Counted from the stretch's first letter, positions 1 through 10,386 are shown. The stretch: 64,000 bases of DNA from Pseudomonas argentinensis (GCF_001839655.2 NZ_CP056087.1:4030001-4094000), one strand, 5' to 3'. Notes: generated by a model not told the origin, from the letters alone. A program made the numbers and translations.

Positions 1-939
<939 letters not shown>

Positions 940-1224
940 GATCGGGTTCGCTTCTCTGATCGGTTCTGAATTCGTCGACATCGCCTGCCATTTGGGCAAG
1001 GCACCTGAGCCGCACGCGTGAAAAGGGCGGAATTATATAGCCTTTATCGACAGGGCGCAGCACGTGATATATCCCATCGCTGCAGCAAAAGAGGTGAACC
1101 CGATGCGTTGCGATTGATTCAAAGCATGATCGTCATTGAGACGAACCCGGAGCATGTGACGAACGGTCATGATAGGCTTTTTGCCATCGTCTCTTTACCC
1201 GTTGGCCCATTTAGGAGAGCAACC

Positions 1225-1695
1225 ATGGAAATCAATATCGGTATCGCCGAACAGGATCGCGAAGCCATCGCCGAAGGCCTGTCGCGCCTGCTCGCGGACA
1301 CCTACACCCTGTATCTGAAAACCCACAACTTCCACTGGAACGTTACCGGGCCGATGTTCAACACCCTGCACCTGATGTTCGAAGGTCAGTACACCGAACT
1401 GGCACTTGCCGTCGACGCCATCGCCGAACGCATCCGTGCCCTGGGCTTCCCTGCGCCAGGCACCTATGCGGCGTACGCCCGCCTCTCCTCGATCAAGGAA
1501 GAGGAAGGCGTGCCGAGCGCCGATGAGATGATCAAGCTGCTGGTGCAGGGCCAGGAAGCAGTGGTACGCACCGCGCGCGGCATCTTCCCGCTGCTCGACA
1601 AGGTCAGCGACGAGCCGACCGCCGATCTGCTGACCCAGCGCATGCAGGTTCACGAGAAAACCGCGTGGATGCTGCGCAGCCTGCTGGCTGCCTGA
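1225..1695 (+). CDS. Dps-family ferritin-like DNA-binding stress protein
   Basis: A 156-residue Dps/bacterioferritin-like protein, expected to form a 12-subunit shell that oxidises Fe(II) and shields DNA. The ferroxidase residues of the family are present: HNFHWNV (His37), LHLMFE (His49) and [11 protein letters not shown] (Asp64, Glu68). The N-terminus is short and acidic ([13 protein letters not shown]) without the lysine-rich tail of E. coli Dps, so DNA binding may be weak. The start at the ATG after GGAGAGCAACC was chosen over an upstream in-frame extension that has no family similarity. It is followed directly by a terminator and is probably monocistronic. The same gene sits beside aspS in P. 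aeruginosa. Confidence 0.93.
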   Translation: MEINIGIAEQDREAIAEGLSRLLADTYTLYLKTHNFHWNVTGPMFNTLHLMFEGQYTELALAVDAIAERIRALGFPAPGTYAAYARLSSIKEEEGVPSADEMIKLLVQGQEAVVRTARGIFPLLDKVSDEPTADLLTQRMQVHEKTAWMLRSLLAA

Positions 1696-1705
1696 CCGTT
1701 GCGCC

Positions 1706-1733
1706 AACAGGGCTGCCGCGGCAGCCCTGTTTC
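1706..1733 (+). terminator. Rho-independent terminator of dps-like gene
   Basis: Perfect 12-bp inverted repeat AACAGGGCTGCC / GGCAGCCCTGTT with a two-base loop, followed by TTCGTTT, ten bases after the dps-like stop codon. Confidence 0.75.
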
Positions 1734-1937
1734 GTTTCACCTCGCCGCGACCGACAGCGCAGCGCCGTCCATTTGAGTAGCCCTTCTCTTTGCTGTTAAA
1801 TACGCCCCGTGCCGCCATCCCAACTGCTGGGCCGGTGCATAGGCTGGCCCTCCCGAACCTTCATCGCCCTTACGTCACGGCAAATCGCGTGGAGCCAGCT
1901 GTTCCTGGTGATCCTTTATCGAGTGAGTGCGTTGAAC

Positions 1938-2537
1938 ATGTTGAAAATCGTCCACCTGCTGGTGGGGCTGTCGGCCCTGCTGTTATCCATCGCCCCCGGC
2001 CTCAATGACGGCCAGTCGTTCCTGCAACATCCCGATGCGCTGTGCCTGGCGCTGTTCGGCTTTCTCAACCTGCTGTTGGCTACGCAGTTTCCACTGTGGC
2101 ACAGCAACGCCCGTCAACATCTGCAAAACCTGGCATGTGCCTTGCTGATCCTCGGCACGCTGCTGCAAGCCCTGATTCTGCTCGCCCCCCTGCCCCTGAT
2201 CGCCGAGCAGCCTGCCCTGCTGTTCAGCCTGCTGATCATCGCCCTGGCCGTTGCCCTGCACCTTGGCACCAATCTGCGCTTCGACAGGAAGAAGGCGGCA
2301 CCACAGCAAGACCTGGGTGATCGCGAAACCGGCACCGTGAAGTGGTTCAATACCTCGAAAGGGTTCGGTTTCATTTCTCGCGACGCTGGCGAAGATATCT
2401 TCGTGCACTTCCGTGCGATCCGCGGCGAAGGCCACCGTGTTCTGGTGGAAGGCCAGCGCGTGGAGTTCTCCGTGATGCAGCGCGACAAAGGCCTGCAGGC
2501 CGAAGACGTGATTGCCGCCCTGCCGACCCGGCGCTGA
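1938..2537 (+). CDS. Membrane-anchored cold-shock domain protein
   Basis: A 199-residue fusion of four predicted membrane helices (about residues 2-20, 35-55, 62-85 and 90-112) with a C-terminal cold-shock domain. The CSD begins [16 protein letters not shown] and contains RNP1-like KGFGFI and RNP2-like DIFVHF, so it should bind single-stranded nucleic acid at the inner face of the cytoplasmic membrane. This domain order is known in a Pseudomonas cold-shock-like family at the same locus. The start is uncertain: an in-frame GTG lies 15 bases upstream (VSALNM), and longer ORF extensions lack similarity. A strong bidirectional terminator follows. Confidence 0.85.
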   Translation: MLKIVHLLVGLSALLLSIAPGLNDGQSFLQHPDALCLALFGFLNLLLATQFPLWHSNARQHLQNLACALLILGTLLQALILLAPLPLIAEQPALLFSLLIIALAVALHLGTNLRFDRKKAAPQQDLGDRETGTVKWFNTSKGFGFISRDAGEDIFVHFRAIRGEGHRVLVEGQRVEFSVMQRDKGLQAEDVIAALPTRR

Positions 2538-2550
2538 TCCGCCTGCCAAC

Positions 2551-2578
2551 AAAAAGCCCCGCCGATGCGGGGCTTTTT
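2551..2578. terminator. Bidirectional terminator between csp-like gene and slyX
   Basis: AAAAAGCCCCGC / GCGGGGCTTTTT with a four-base loop. A-tract and T-tract on both sides make it usable by the converging cold-shock and slyX-HIT transcripts. Confidence 0.9.
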
Positions 2579-2596
2579 CATTCAAGCGGGCCGCTA

Positions 2597-2803
2597 TCAA
2601 TAATGAGGCGGCGGCGCTTCATCCTGCGAAGCGCTGAACGGATTCACTTCTTCCTGACGCTTGGCCAGCGCCTGCATCTGCACCTGCAGGCGCTCGATCA
2701 ATTTCTGCTGCTCCACCAGGGCATCATTGAGCGCCTGGATGGTGTCGTCCTGAAAGGCCAGGCGGCTCTCCAACTCGACGATACGCTCTTCCAGCCCGCT
2801 CAT
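2597..2803 (-). CDS. slyX: SlyX family protein
   Basis: A 68-residue acidic SlyX-family protein of unknown biochemical function. Almost the whole sequence from [14 protein letters not shown] to [10 protein letters not shown] is a heptad-like coiled coil, followed by a short tail ending APPPHY, typical of the family. It lies one base downstream of the HIT gene on the same strand, so the two are co-transcribed. Length and ending match known SlyX proteins; the name is solid, the function is not known. Confidence 0.93.
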   Translation of the reverse strand: MSGLEERIVELESRLAFQDDTIQALNDALVEQQKLIERLQVQMQALAKRQEEVNPFSASQDEAPPPHY

Positions 2804-3229
2804 TCAGACCTCCCCGGCCCGGTAGTGCCCCGGCATGACCGATCGCAGCTTGTCACGCAGCGCCGCTACCTGCTGCTGCTCATAGGGCGTGGCCGGATGG
2901 CGTCCCCACACCGGGGCAGGCCAGGCGTCGTCGCCGCGATAGCGCACGATCACGTGCATGTGCAGCTGACTGACCAGGTTACCCAGTGTGGCGATATTGA
3001 TCTTGTCCGCCTTGAACGCATCCTTGAGCACCTCGCCCAGCAGGGCGGTCTCGGCCCATAGCGCCTGCTGATCCTTGGCACTCAACTGAAACACCTCGCT
3101 GACCTCCTCGCGTCGCGGCACCAGGATGAACCAGGGGTAACGGGCATCGTTACTGAGCAGTACGCGGCTCAGCGGCAGATCCCCCAGCACGAAGGTGTCC
3201 TGCTGCAGACGCGAATCCAGTACGAACAT
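2804..3229 (-). CDS. HIT-superfamily protein with incomplete histidine triad
   Basis: A 141-residue HIT (histidine triad) protein, a fold of nucleotide-binding hydrolases and transferases. The core motif reads QLHMHVIVRYRGD: the first two histidines, including the middle one that is the nucleophile in HIT enzymes, are present. The third is replaced by Ile. A conserved DAWPAPVWG block follows, as in Pseudomonas homologues beside slyX. No signal peptide. It is the first gene of a HIT-slyX pair and is divergent from the porin gene across about 650 bases. The substrate is unknown. Confidence 0.88.
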   Translation of the reverse strand: MFVLDSRLQQDTFVLGDLPLSRVLLSNDARYPWFILVPRREEVSEVFQLSAKDQQALWAETALLGEVLKDAFKADKINIATLGNLVSQLHMHVIVRYRGDDAWPAPVWGRHPATPYEQQQVAALRDKLRSVMPGHYRAGEV

Positions 3230-3886
3230 ATGCTCACCTCATTCAAGTCATCCAACGGATCGGGGTGGCAACCCGACAAAGGCCGCAGCATACCTGGCAA
3301 GGTGTTGAAAATTAACCCCAAAACAGGCGCACCAAGAAGGCGCACGATCTCCGAAACTGGCTTTTCGGATGCACCATATTGTTTCCCAAAGTAAACAGTG
3401 ACCCGCACAGTTAGACGCCAACTAAAACTCATTATCAACAACCTGAGCATATAGATAGCAAGCTACTAAGAAGCACACTAACAAGAGCGCGAAAAAACGG
3501 ATATTTAGGTCGATAATCTGTACTTCCCGATAAAGACATGGGCACAAACCCCAGTAATTTAGGCCCCTTGGTAATTTTGAGCACGGCTTTTGCTTTAAAG
3601 CTCGCAACGCTCCCGAATAGGGCCTTGACGGTAACGCTTCCGGCCCTGTTATAGAGCTGTAAATCGTTGGATGGTACTCAGCCGGCAGGATTTGCCTGGT
3701 TGCGACGCACCTTTCGCGGTCAACGACAAGCGCAAGGGTGGCGACGAAATGGATAGATCGAAACTATCGCCAATACAAAGTGCCGTGCTATAAGTTCCAT
3801 CCGACACAAAAAGAAATAGAGCTGCTCGCCATAACAACCTTACTGAGCAGCGGTAGTACTCTTCTAAACCAAAGGAGCAAATCACG
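3230..3886. promoter_or_regulatory. Long AT-richer divergent intergenic region upstream of the porin
   Basis: A 657-base gap between HIT and the porin with no convincing gene; the short ORFs in it lack good start signals and family features. It is clearly less GC-rich than its neighbours. A possible sigma-70 promoter toward the porin is TTGACG (3625-3630), 18-base spacer, TTATAG (3649-3654), which would leave a ~225-base untranslated leader. A second -10-like TATAAG lies at 3789-3794. A 7-bp stem with 17-base loop (GCTGCTC 3821-3827 with GAGCAGC 3845-3851) sits just upstream of the AAAGGAG ribosome site. OprD mRNA leaders are known small-RNA targets in P. aeruginosa, so a regulated leader is plausible but not shown. 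Confidence 0.45.
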
Positions 3887-5149
3887 ATGCGAGTGATGAA
3901 GTGGAGCGTAATCGCCCTGGCTGTGGCCGCGGGTACCTCTCAAATGGCAGTGGCTTCGGACCAGTCCGAATCGAAGGGTTTCGTTGAAGACAGCACCCTG
4001 TCGCTCCTGGCGCGCAGCATGTACTACAACCGCGATGCCCGTAACGGCGCTTCCCGCGGCACCGAAGGCAAAGGTTATTCCGAAGAGTGGGGCGCCAGTG
4101 CCCGTGCACTGTTCGAATCCGGCTTCACCCAGGGCACCGTTGGTTTCGGCGTTAATGCTTATGCTGGCGCCCTGTGGCAGCTGGACACTGGTGGCGGCCG
4201 TCGTGGCGTGGGCATGTTCCCCGAGAACGAAGGTAAGGATCTGACCATCGCTAACGCGGCGGTCAAGGCCCGTGTTTCCAATACGGTGCTGACCTATGGC
4301 TCGCAGCTGCCAGCGCTGCCGGTTCTGGCCTACGATGATGGCCGCCTGCTGCCGGAAACCTTCGAAGGCACCATGATCACCAGCACCGAGATCGAAGGCC
4401 TCGAACTGAACGCTGGTCGTTTCACCGCCTACAACACCATGCGTCAGTCCGGTCGCGACAGTGGTGGCCTCAAGTCCATTGATGTATTCGGTGGTTCCTA
4501 CGCGTTCAACAAGGATTTCAGCGCGGCGCTGTATTACAGCGACCTGGAAGAGCAATACAAGCGCAAGTACGCCAACCTGAACTACAACCTGCCGCTGACT
4601 GAAGAACAAGCATTGGGCTTCGACTTCAATGTCTACAAGAGCGACTATGACCGCCGGGTCGGCGGTGGCGACAACACCATCTGGAGCCTGGCAGCCAAGT
4701 ACAGCGTTGGCGCCCACGCCTTCATTCTGGCCCACCAGCGCAACACCGGTAGCCAAGGCTTCAACTACGGTAACGGCGACGGCGGTGGCGCGATCTTCGT
4801 TGCCAACAGCTTCCTGTCCGACTTCAACTTGGAAGACGAGCGCTCCTGGCAGGCAAGCTACGAGCTGGATTTCGCTACTTACGGTGTCCCAGGCCTGAGC
4901 TTCAAGACCGCCTATATCTGGGCTGACAACATCACCTCTCGCGAAGACGGCGTGATTACCAACACCGATGGCAAAGAACACGAGTTCTTTAACCAGGTGA
5001 AGTACACCGTCCAGAGCGGTGCGGCCAAGGACCTGTCCTTCCGCCTGCGCGCTTCGGTGCTGCGTGCCAACTCTGAGGTTAGTGATGTCAATATCGACGA
5101 CACCAACGAAGTTCGCTTCTACGTGAACTACCCGCTCAGCGTTCTGTAA
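3887..5149 (+). CDS. oprD: OprD-family outer-membrane porin
   Basis: A 420-residue outer-membrane channel of the OprD/OccD-OccK family for basic amino acids, small peptides or carboxylates. A signal peptide (MRVMKWSVIALAVAAGTSQMAVA) is followed by the family opening KGFVEDSTLSLLARSMYYNRD, the GFTQGTVGFGVNAY strand, and a C-terminal YVNYPLSVL strand ending in a hydrophobic residue, as needed for barrel assembly. AAAGGAG precedes the ATG. It occupies the oprD position beside proS, which is the reason for the symbol. At 420 residues it is shorter than P. aeruginosa OprD (443 by memory) and could have a different substrate, so read the name as family plus position. Confidence 0.85.
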   Translation: MRVMKWSVIALAVAAGTSQMAVASDQSESKGFVEDSTLSLLARSMYYNRDARNGASRGTEGKGYSEEWGASARALFESGFTQGTVGFGVNAYAGALWQLDTGGGRRGVGMFPENEGKDLTIANAAVKARVSNTVLTYGSQLPALPVLAYDDGRLLPETFEGTMITSTEIEGLELNAGRFTAYNTMRQSGRDSGGLKSIDVFGGSYAFNKDFSAALYYSDLEEQYKRKYANLNYNLPLTEEQALGFDFNVYKSDYDRRVGGGDNTIWSLAAKYSVGAHAFILAHQRNTGSQGFNYGNGDGGGAIFVANSFLSDFNLEDERSWQASYELDFATYGVPGLSFKTAYIWADNITSREDGVITNTDGKEHEFFNQVKYTVQSGAAKDLSFRLRASVLRANSEVSDVNIDDTNEVRFYVNYPLSVL

Positions 5150-5177
5150 TCTCGCATAAGCCTGATAGCAGTTCAGA

Positions 5178-5201
5178 AACCCGGCTTCGGCCGGGTTTTT
5201 T
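5178..5201 (+). terminator. Rho-independent terminator of the porin gene
   Basis: AAACCCGGC, TTCG tetraloop region, GCCGGGTTTTTT: a compact hairpin with T-tract about 30 bases after the porin stop. Confidence 0.9.
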
Positions 5202-5405
5202 ATTGCCCATCAGGTACTCGGCACGAAGATGCACAGGCCCCTCGATAATCTGCCTGCCCACGATGCCGCGGGGCACTCGACCGCGCTCCTGCTCAGCGTG
5301 CCAACTTAATCCCCCCGCAACACTTCGCATCCTGTACGCCACCAGCCACGCGCCGTACAATGCCGAGCCATAAAACTCCCTTTGCAATCGACAGAACGGC
5401 CCATC

Positions 5406-7121
5406 ATGCGCACCAGTCAGTTCCTGCTTTCGACCCTCAAAGAAACGCCCTCCGACGCTGTGGTGATCAGCCACCAGTTGCTGCTGCGCGCCGGCATGAT
5501 CCGCAAGCTGGCATCCGGCCTGTACACCTGGCTGCCGATGGGCCTGCGCACCCTGCGCAAGGTGGAGAGAATCGTACGCGAAGAGATGGACGCTGCCGGC
5601 GCTCTGGAAGTGTTGATGCCCGCCATCCAGCCCGCCGAACTGTGGCAGGAGTCCGGCCGCTGGGTGCAGTATGGCCCGGAGCTGCTGCGCGTGAAGGACC
5701 GCCACGACCGTGAGTTCTGCGTGGGCCCGACCCACGAGGAAGTGATCACCGATCTGGCCCGCAACGAGCTGAACAGCTACAAGCAGCTGCCCCTGAACCT
5801 CTACCAGATCCAGACCAAGTTCCGCGACGAGATCCGCCCGCGCTTCGGGCTGATGCGTGGCCGCGAGTTCATCATGAAGGACGCCTACTCCTTCCATGCC
5901 GACCAGGCTTCCCTGCAGCAGACCTACGACCGCATGCACCAGGCCTACTGCAACATCTTCACCCGCCTGGGCCTGAACTTCCGCCCGGTGGAAGCGGACA
6001 ACGGCTCCATCGGCGGCGCCGGCTCCCATGAATTCCACGTGCTGGCCGAGTCGGGCGAAGACGATATCGTGTTCAGCAACGCTTCCGACTACGCGGCCAA
6101 TATCGAGAAGGCCGAGGCCATTCCTCGCGAGTCCGCGCGCCCGGCACCGAGCGAGGAGCTGCGCCTGGTCGACACCCCGAACGCCAAGACCATCCAGCAA
6201 CTGGTGGACGGCTACGGCCTGCCCATCGAGCGCACCATCAAGACGCTGATCGTGCATGCCGAGGAAGAAGGCAAGCTCATCGCCCTGATCGTTCGCGGCG
6301 ATCACGAGCTGAACGAGATCAAGGCCGCCAACCAGCCAGGCGTGGCCAGCCCGTTGGTGATGGCCTCGGATGCCGAGCTGCGCGACGCCATCGGCGCCGG
6401 TGCGGGCTCCCTGGGCCCGCTGAACCTGCCGCTGCCGATCATCATCGACCGCTCGGTCGAGCTGATGAGCGATTTCGCCATTGGTGCCAACATCGACGAC
6501 AAGCACTACTTCGGCGTCAACTGGGAGCGCGACCTGCCGGTACCGACCGTCGCCGACCTGCGTAACGTGGTAGCAGGCGACCCGAGTCCGGATGGCAAAG
6601 GCACCCTGGAGATCAAGCGCGGCATCGAAGTCGGGCATATCTTCCAACTCGGCACCAAGTACAGCGAAGCGATGAACTGCCAGGTGCTGGGCGAGAACGG
6701 CAAGCCGGTGGTGCTGAGCATGGGCTGCTACGGCATCGGCGTGTCCCGCGTGGTAGCCGCTGCCATCGAGCAGAACAGCGACGAGCGCGGCATCATCTGG
6801 AACGATGCCCTGGCGCCCTTCCAGATCGCCTTGGTACCGCTGCGCTATGAAACCGACGCGGTGCGCGAGGCGACCGACAAGCTGTACGGCGAACTGACTG
6901 CCGCCGGCTTCGAAGTTCTGCTCGACGACCGTGACAAAAAGACCAGTCCGGGCATCAAATTCGCAGACATGGAACTGATCGGCATTCCGCATCGCATCGT
7001 GGTCAGCGATCGCGGCCTGGCCGAAGGTAACCTGGAGTACAAGAGCCGCCTGGAAACCGAGGCTCAGCCAGTCGCCGTCGGCGAGATCCTGTCGTTCATC
7101 CAGAACCGTATCCGCCGCTGA
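5406..7121 (+). CDS. proS: Prolyl-tRNA synthetase (bacterial type, with editing domain)
   Basis: A 571-residue class II synthetase charging tRNA-Pro. The sequence shows the usual start [15 protein letters not shown], motif 2 ([21 protein letters not shown]), the inserted YbaK-like editing domain that clears Ala-tRNA-Pro (about residues 220-390), motif 3 ([14 protein letters not shown]) and a C-terminal anticodon-binding domain ending [10 protein letters not shown]. Length equals the P. aeruginosa enzyme when the start is placed at ATGCGCACC. The in-frame upstream ATG at 5382 would add eight residues without similarity. A lipoprotein gene follows 17 bases later. Confidence 0.97.
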   Translation: MRTSQFLLSTLKETPSDAVVISHQLLLRAGMIRKLASGLYTWLPMGLRTLRKVERIVREEMDAAGALEVLMPAIQPAELWQESGRWVQYGPELLRVKDRHDREFCVGPTHEEVITDLARNELNSYKQLPLNLYQIQTKFRDEIRPRFGLMRGREFIMKDAYSFHADQASLQQTYDRMHQAYCNIFTRLGLNFRPVEADNGSIGGAGSHEFHVLAESGEDDIVFSNASDYAANIEKAEAIPRESARPAPSEELRLVDTPNAKTIQQLVDGYGLPIERTIKTLIVHAEEEGKLIALIVRGDHELNEIKAANQPGVASPLVMASDAELRDAIGAGAGSLGPLNLPLPIIIDRSVELMSDFAIGANIDDKHYFGVNWERDLPVPTVADLRNVVAGDPSPDGKGTLEIKRGIEVGHIFQLGTKYSEAMNCQVLGENGKPVVLSMGCYGIGVSRVVAAAIEQNSDERGIIWNDALAPFQIALVPLRYETDAVREATDKLYGELTAAGFEVLLDDRDKKTSPGIKFADMELIGIPHRIVVSDRGLAEGNLEYKSRLETEAQPVAVGEILSFIQNRIRR

Positions 7122-7138
7122 CCCGCCAAAGAGCCGTC

Positions 7139-8092
7139 ATGTTCAAGCGAAGCACCCTACGCCTTCTCGGCGCCACCACCTGTGGCGCCTTCTTTCTCGC
7201 TGGCTGCGCCAACCATCTGCCGCAGCGCAGCGAGCACGAAGAACGTGTCGAACGCAAACTGCTGAGCCACAGCCTGCAGATCGACGTGGGGCAGCCCGAG
7301 GTACTGGAGCTGCCGCAGCGGCGGGTGCGCGTGCATGAACAGAAGGCCTTCGAGGTGACCTCTTTCGAGGTCACCCGTCACTACGACCGCTATACGCCTT
7401 ACCAGCCCTGGCGGGAGATTTATGAAATCCCCCTCGGCGCGGTGGCCATCGTCGGCGGTATCGGCGCCAACGTGCTCAACGTGGTGGCGCTCGGGCGCAT
7501 TCCGGATACCGCCACCAAGGACTGGATCAGCTACGGCGTGGCGGGCGTCAACCCGTTCATGAACGTCGAGTCCAATGGCCGCTCGCAGCAGAACCTGGCC
7601 GGCATCGACGAAAAGCGCCAGGAAACCCGCACGGACTATTCCAGCCTGCCCTGGGCCGAACGACCGGTGATGATCAAGGCCGGCGAGCAGACCCATGAGC
7701 TGCTCACCGACCGCAATGGCGTGCTGCGCCTCAACCTGCTCGACGGCCCGTTCGCCGACCAGGACATCGCCCGGGTCGGTACTCTGGTGCTGACCGTCAC
7801 CGACGAGCAGGACGCCACCAGTGCCGAGGCGACCCTGCTGGTCAGCCGCACCCTGCGTGGCAAGCTGCGCGAGGCCCATGACCTGATCTACGACGACCTC
7901 GAGGGAGCGGACATCGAACAATGGGTGCATCGCGTCAAGCGCCTGTCCGACCTGGGCCTCGAGGAAGAGGCCAGCGAGCTGGAGCAGAGCCTGATCGAAC
8001 TGACCCGCAACGACCCGGAACTGCAGGCCGAATTCCTGCGCTCGCTGACCCAGAACGCCGGCCGGCTGGCCGCCGATCCGGGCGAGGACTAA
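7139..8092 (+). CDS. Conserved lipoprotein of unknown function
   Basis: A 317-residue predicted lipoprotein. The lipobox FFLAGC places the lipidated cysteine at residue 23, and the next residues (ANHLPQ) lack an Asp+2 retention signal, so outer-membrane sorting is likely. The middle (about 85-110) has a hydrophobic stretch (LGAVAIVGGIGANVLNVVALG) and the C-terminal third is helical and charge-rich (EDLEGADIEQWVHRVKRLSDLGLEEEASELEQSL). It sits 17 bases after proS, as in P. aeruginosa, and is convergent with acyP with only three bases between the two stop codons. I recognise no functional domain. Confidence 0.8.
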   Translation: MFKRSTLRLLGATTCGAFFLAGCANHLPQRSEHEERVERKLLSHSLQIDVGQPEVLELPQRRVRVHEQKAFEVTSFEVTRHYDRYTPYQPWREIYEIPLGAVAIVGGIGANVLNVVALGRIPDTATKDWISYGVAGVNPFMNVESNGRSQQNLAGIDEKRQETRTDYSSLPWAERPVMIKAGEQTHELLTDRNGVLRLNLLDGPFADQDIARVGTLVLTVTDEQDATSAEATLLVSRTLRGKLREAHDLIYDDLEGADIEQWVHRVKRLSDLGLEEEASELEQSLIELTRNDPELQAEFLRSLTQNAGRLAADPGED

Positions 8093-8095
8093 GCC

Positions 8096-8371
8096 CTAAG
8101 GCTTTACGACAAAGCCCTGTTCACCCTGGACAGGGTGCTCCTGTAGCGTCAATGCCAATACGCGAGCAGCAGATGGCCCGCGCTCCAGCCATTTCGCCAG
8201 GGAGCTGACCGCCTCGTCTTCGCCCTCGAACAAGACCTCTACGCGCCCATCAGGCAGATTGCGCACCCAGCCTGACAGCTGCAAACGTCTGGCCTCCATG
8301 GCCGTGCTCTGGCGAAAACCGACACCCTGCACACGCCCTTCGACATACCCGTGCCGACAAACGATGACCAT
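8096..8371 (-). CDS. acyP: Acylphosphatase
   Basis: A 91-residue acylphosphatase hydrolysing carboxyl-phosphate bonds such as acetyl phosphate and 1,3-bisphosphoglycerate. The signature GRVQGVGFRQ contains the phosphate-binding Arg20, and GWVRNLPDGRVEV contains the catalytic Asn38. Length is typical. The start MVIVCRHGYV was chosen because upstream frame extension reads through the preceding gene. It lies four bases downstream of the thioredoxin-like lipoprotein gene on the same strand and is probably translated from the same mRNA. Confidence 0.93.
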   Translation of the reverse strand: MVIVCRHGYVEGRVQGVGFRQSTAMEARRLQLSGWVRNLPDGRVEVLFEGEDEAVSSLAKWLERGPSAARVLALTLQEHPVQGEQGFVVKP

Positions 8372-8375
8372 CGCC

Positions 8376-8855
8376 TCAGCGCTCCTGGCGCAGCGCTGCC
8401 AGCCGCGCCTTGAGCCCTTCGGCGGTCTGCTCACCAAGCAGACGCTCGCGGACCTTGCCCTGGTCATCGACGATATAAGTGACCGGCAATGCATCGCTGG
8501 GCGGTAGCCCGTAGCGCTCTGCCGGATCCTTGGCCAGCACCGTGAACTCGATGCCCAGCGCCTTGGCTGCCTGGCTGAGCTCATCGCCCTGCAGGCCGTC
8601 GAAATTGACACCGAACACACCGACAGACTGCTTTTCGAGCTCAGGCGCCAGGGCGTTCAGCTCAGGAATCTCGGAGCGGCAGGGACCGCACCACTCCGCC
8701 CAATAATTGATAACCAGCCACTGGCCTTCAAGGCGCTCAACCGCTACCTTCTGCCCATGCTGATCGACACCGACGTCATCCGTGCAACCTGCCAATACCA
8801 CAGCGGCGATGAGCACCATCATGAGCCGAATGACTGACTGGACTCGCTTGATCAT
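8376..8855 (-). CDS. TlpA/ResA-type thioredoxin-like lipoprotein
   Basis: A 159-residue periplasm-facing thioredoxin-fold protein. An N-terminal lipobox (VVLAGC, Cys24) anchors it to membrane, with Asp after Thr-25 (CTDD). The redox motif WCGPC has Cys56 and Cys59, followed by the cis-Pro region ALPVTYIVDDQGKV. Such proteins reduce disulfides during cytochrome c maturation or other envelope thiol tasks; the partner here is unknown. GAGGAG precedes the ATG. Its start is only 30 bases from the divergent PilZ-like gene, so its promoter must overlap that gene or be very compact. Confidence 0.88.
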   Translation of the reverse strand: MIKRVQSVIRLMMVLIAAVVLAGCTDDVGVDQHGQKVAVERLEGQWLVINYWAEWCGPCRSEIPELNALAPELEKQSVGVFGVNFDGLQGDELSQAAKALGIEFTVLAKDPAERYGLPPSDALPVTYIVDDQGKVRERLLGEQTAEGLKARLAALRQER

Positions 8856-8885
8856 GGAAATGCTCCTCGTACCGATAAGGTTGCT

Positions 8886-10283
8886 ATGACACTGGATGCA
8901 CTGCAGCTCGATGTACCCGACGCGCTTCAGGCCGACCCGATCGACCAGGCAACCCTGGGCAACAACCTGAGCGCGGCTCGCCAGCTGCCGATGGAAGCCG
9001 GCCTGCAGGAGGTGACGGCCCTGCTCGCGCGCCTGAATCGCAGCGCCATGACCTTACTCGAAAGACAGCGGGCGCTGCAAAACTTCAGCGATGAGTATCG
9101 CCATTACAGTGCCCAGGGATGCCTTGCCGCAGCCGCGGAGCAAACGCAGCTGTGTGCCGAACTCGCCATCGGTTACAAGCGCCTGCTGCTGCAGATATTG
9201 CAGGGCCACAAGCCCTCCCAGCCGCACCTGGCCTGGTGCCTGTACATGGCCCAGCACTTCATCGCCCAGAGCCTGCTGCGGCATTTCCAGCAATACCGTG
9301 AGCCGGATGCCGACCTGTGGCGCGACAGCCACCTGCTGTACTGGCTGGGCGAACGCCATGGCTGCCTTGACGAGCCCGTGGCGGCGGCATTCACACCCAC
9401 GCCTGCCGATACCTTGCGTGGCCTCTACCAACAGACGCTGCTGTTGGCACTGAGCAATCCCCCGCACCTGCACCCGGACGAATGCCTGCGGCTGTTCGCC
9501 GCTCTGGCGCCCCTGGCCGCTCTCGCCCGTCTGCTGCCCTGGGACGCGGAGGATAATTCCGAAGGTCCGCTGATCGATCTGCAACACGCACAGGCGTACC
9601 TGAGCTACCAGCAGCGTCCGCAGGCAGGCAGCGAAACGCTACGCCGCCTGGAGCTGGGCGCGTTGCTGGTCGCGCTTGGCGAACCCGCGCCGCTGCGCAG
9701 TGCTGGCGAACGGGAGCTGCTCGAGCGCGTGCATCATCACTGGCTGGGAACCGACCAGCGTCGCCATTCCCGCACCCCGCAACAAAGCGACTGCCGCCTG
9801 GCCATCGGCATCCCGGCCATCCACGCCCAGCTCCTGGAGCAGCGCCCACGATGCACCCCGGGGCAGATTCTCGACATCGGGCCGGGCGGCGCGCGCCTGC
9901 TGTGCCCGGCACAGGCCGCCGAGGGCCTGCCGATCGGACAACTGGTGCTGCTGATCGCCGACAGCGACGTGCTGGCCCTGGTGTGCTGGCGTCACCTCAA
10001 CGGCGAGGGGCTTCATCTGGGTTTGCGCTACCTGAAGGGCCTGGCACAACCGACCTGGCTCAGGCGCGCGCCCAGCAGCCAGCCACACCTGGGTATCCTG
10101 CAGAGCACGCCAAAACCACGCGAGGGCTGGCATCATGGCCTGTGGGTGCCCCACAACCAGTTCAGCGACGGCGAAAACCTGTGGTTGCAACTGCCCAATG
10201 CGGTCAACCAGAACCGCCTGCAGCTGCCCGCCTGCAATCTGGCCAGCGCCTCGGTAAGCCGCCACCCCCTGGAACTGCCCTGA
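8886..10283 (+). CDS. Large protein with C-terminal PilZ-like domain
   Basis: A 465-residue soluble protein. Residues 1-290 are mostly helical, Leu/Gln/His-rich, and match no domain I know. The last part resembles a PilZ domain: RRHSR (292-296) fits the RxxxR c-di-GMP motif, then CRLAIGIPAIHAQL and DIGPGGARLLCP (330-341), where the usual D/N-x-S-x-x-G has Gly in place of Ser. That points to a c-di-GMP receptor, or a degenerate relative that no longer binds. AAGG precedes the ATG. It faces away from the thioredoxin-like gene over a 30-base gap. Family-level call only. Confidence 0.65.
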   Translation: MTLDALQLDVPDALQADPIDQATLGNNLSAARQLPMEAGLQEVTALLARLNRSAMTLLERQRALQNFSDEYRHYSAQGCLAAAAEQTQLCAELAIGYKRLLLQILQGHKPSQPHLAWCLYMAQHFIAQSLLRHFQQYREPDADLWRDSHLLYWLGERHGCLDEPVAAAFTPTPADTLRGLYQQTLLLALSNPPHLHPDECLRLFAALAPLAALARLLPWDAEDNSEGPLIDLQHAQAYLSYQQRPQAGSETLRRLELGALLVALGEPAPLRSAGERELLERVHHHWLGTDQRRHSRTPQQSDCRLAIGIPAIHAQLLEQRPRCTPGQILDIGPGGARLLCPAQAAEGLPIGQLVLLIADSDVLALVCWRHLNGEGLHLGLRYLKGLAQPTWLRRAPSSQPHLGILQSTPKPREGWHHGLWVPHNQFSDGENLWLQLPNAVNQNRLQLPACNLASASVSRHPLELP

Positions 10284-10386
10284 ATGAGAACCCGGTCACG
10301 CGCAAGGGCGGCCTGGCGCACAGTTTGATCGTGAGCATCCTTCTTATACTTCCCCGCTGACGTCCTTCGCCAGCCAGGGAACTCGC

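Noticed and set aside
3422..3607. Small minus-strand ORF (61 aa) in the porin leader region
   Set aside because: No ribosome site, no family resemblance, and it lies in an AT-richer non-coding gap. Kept as intergenic.
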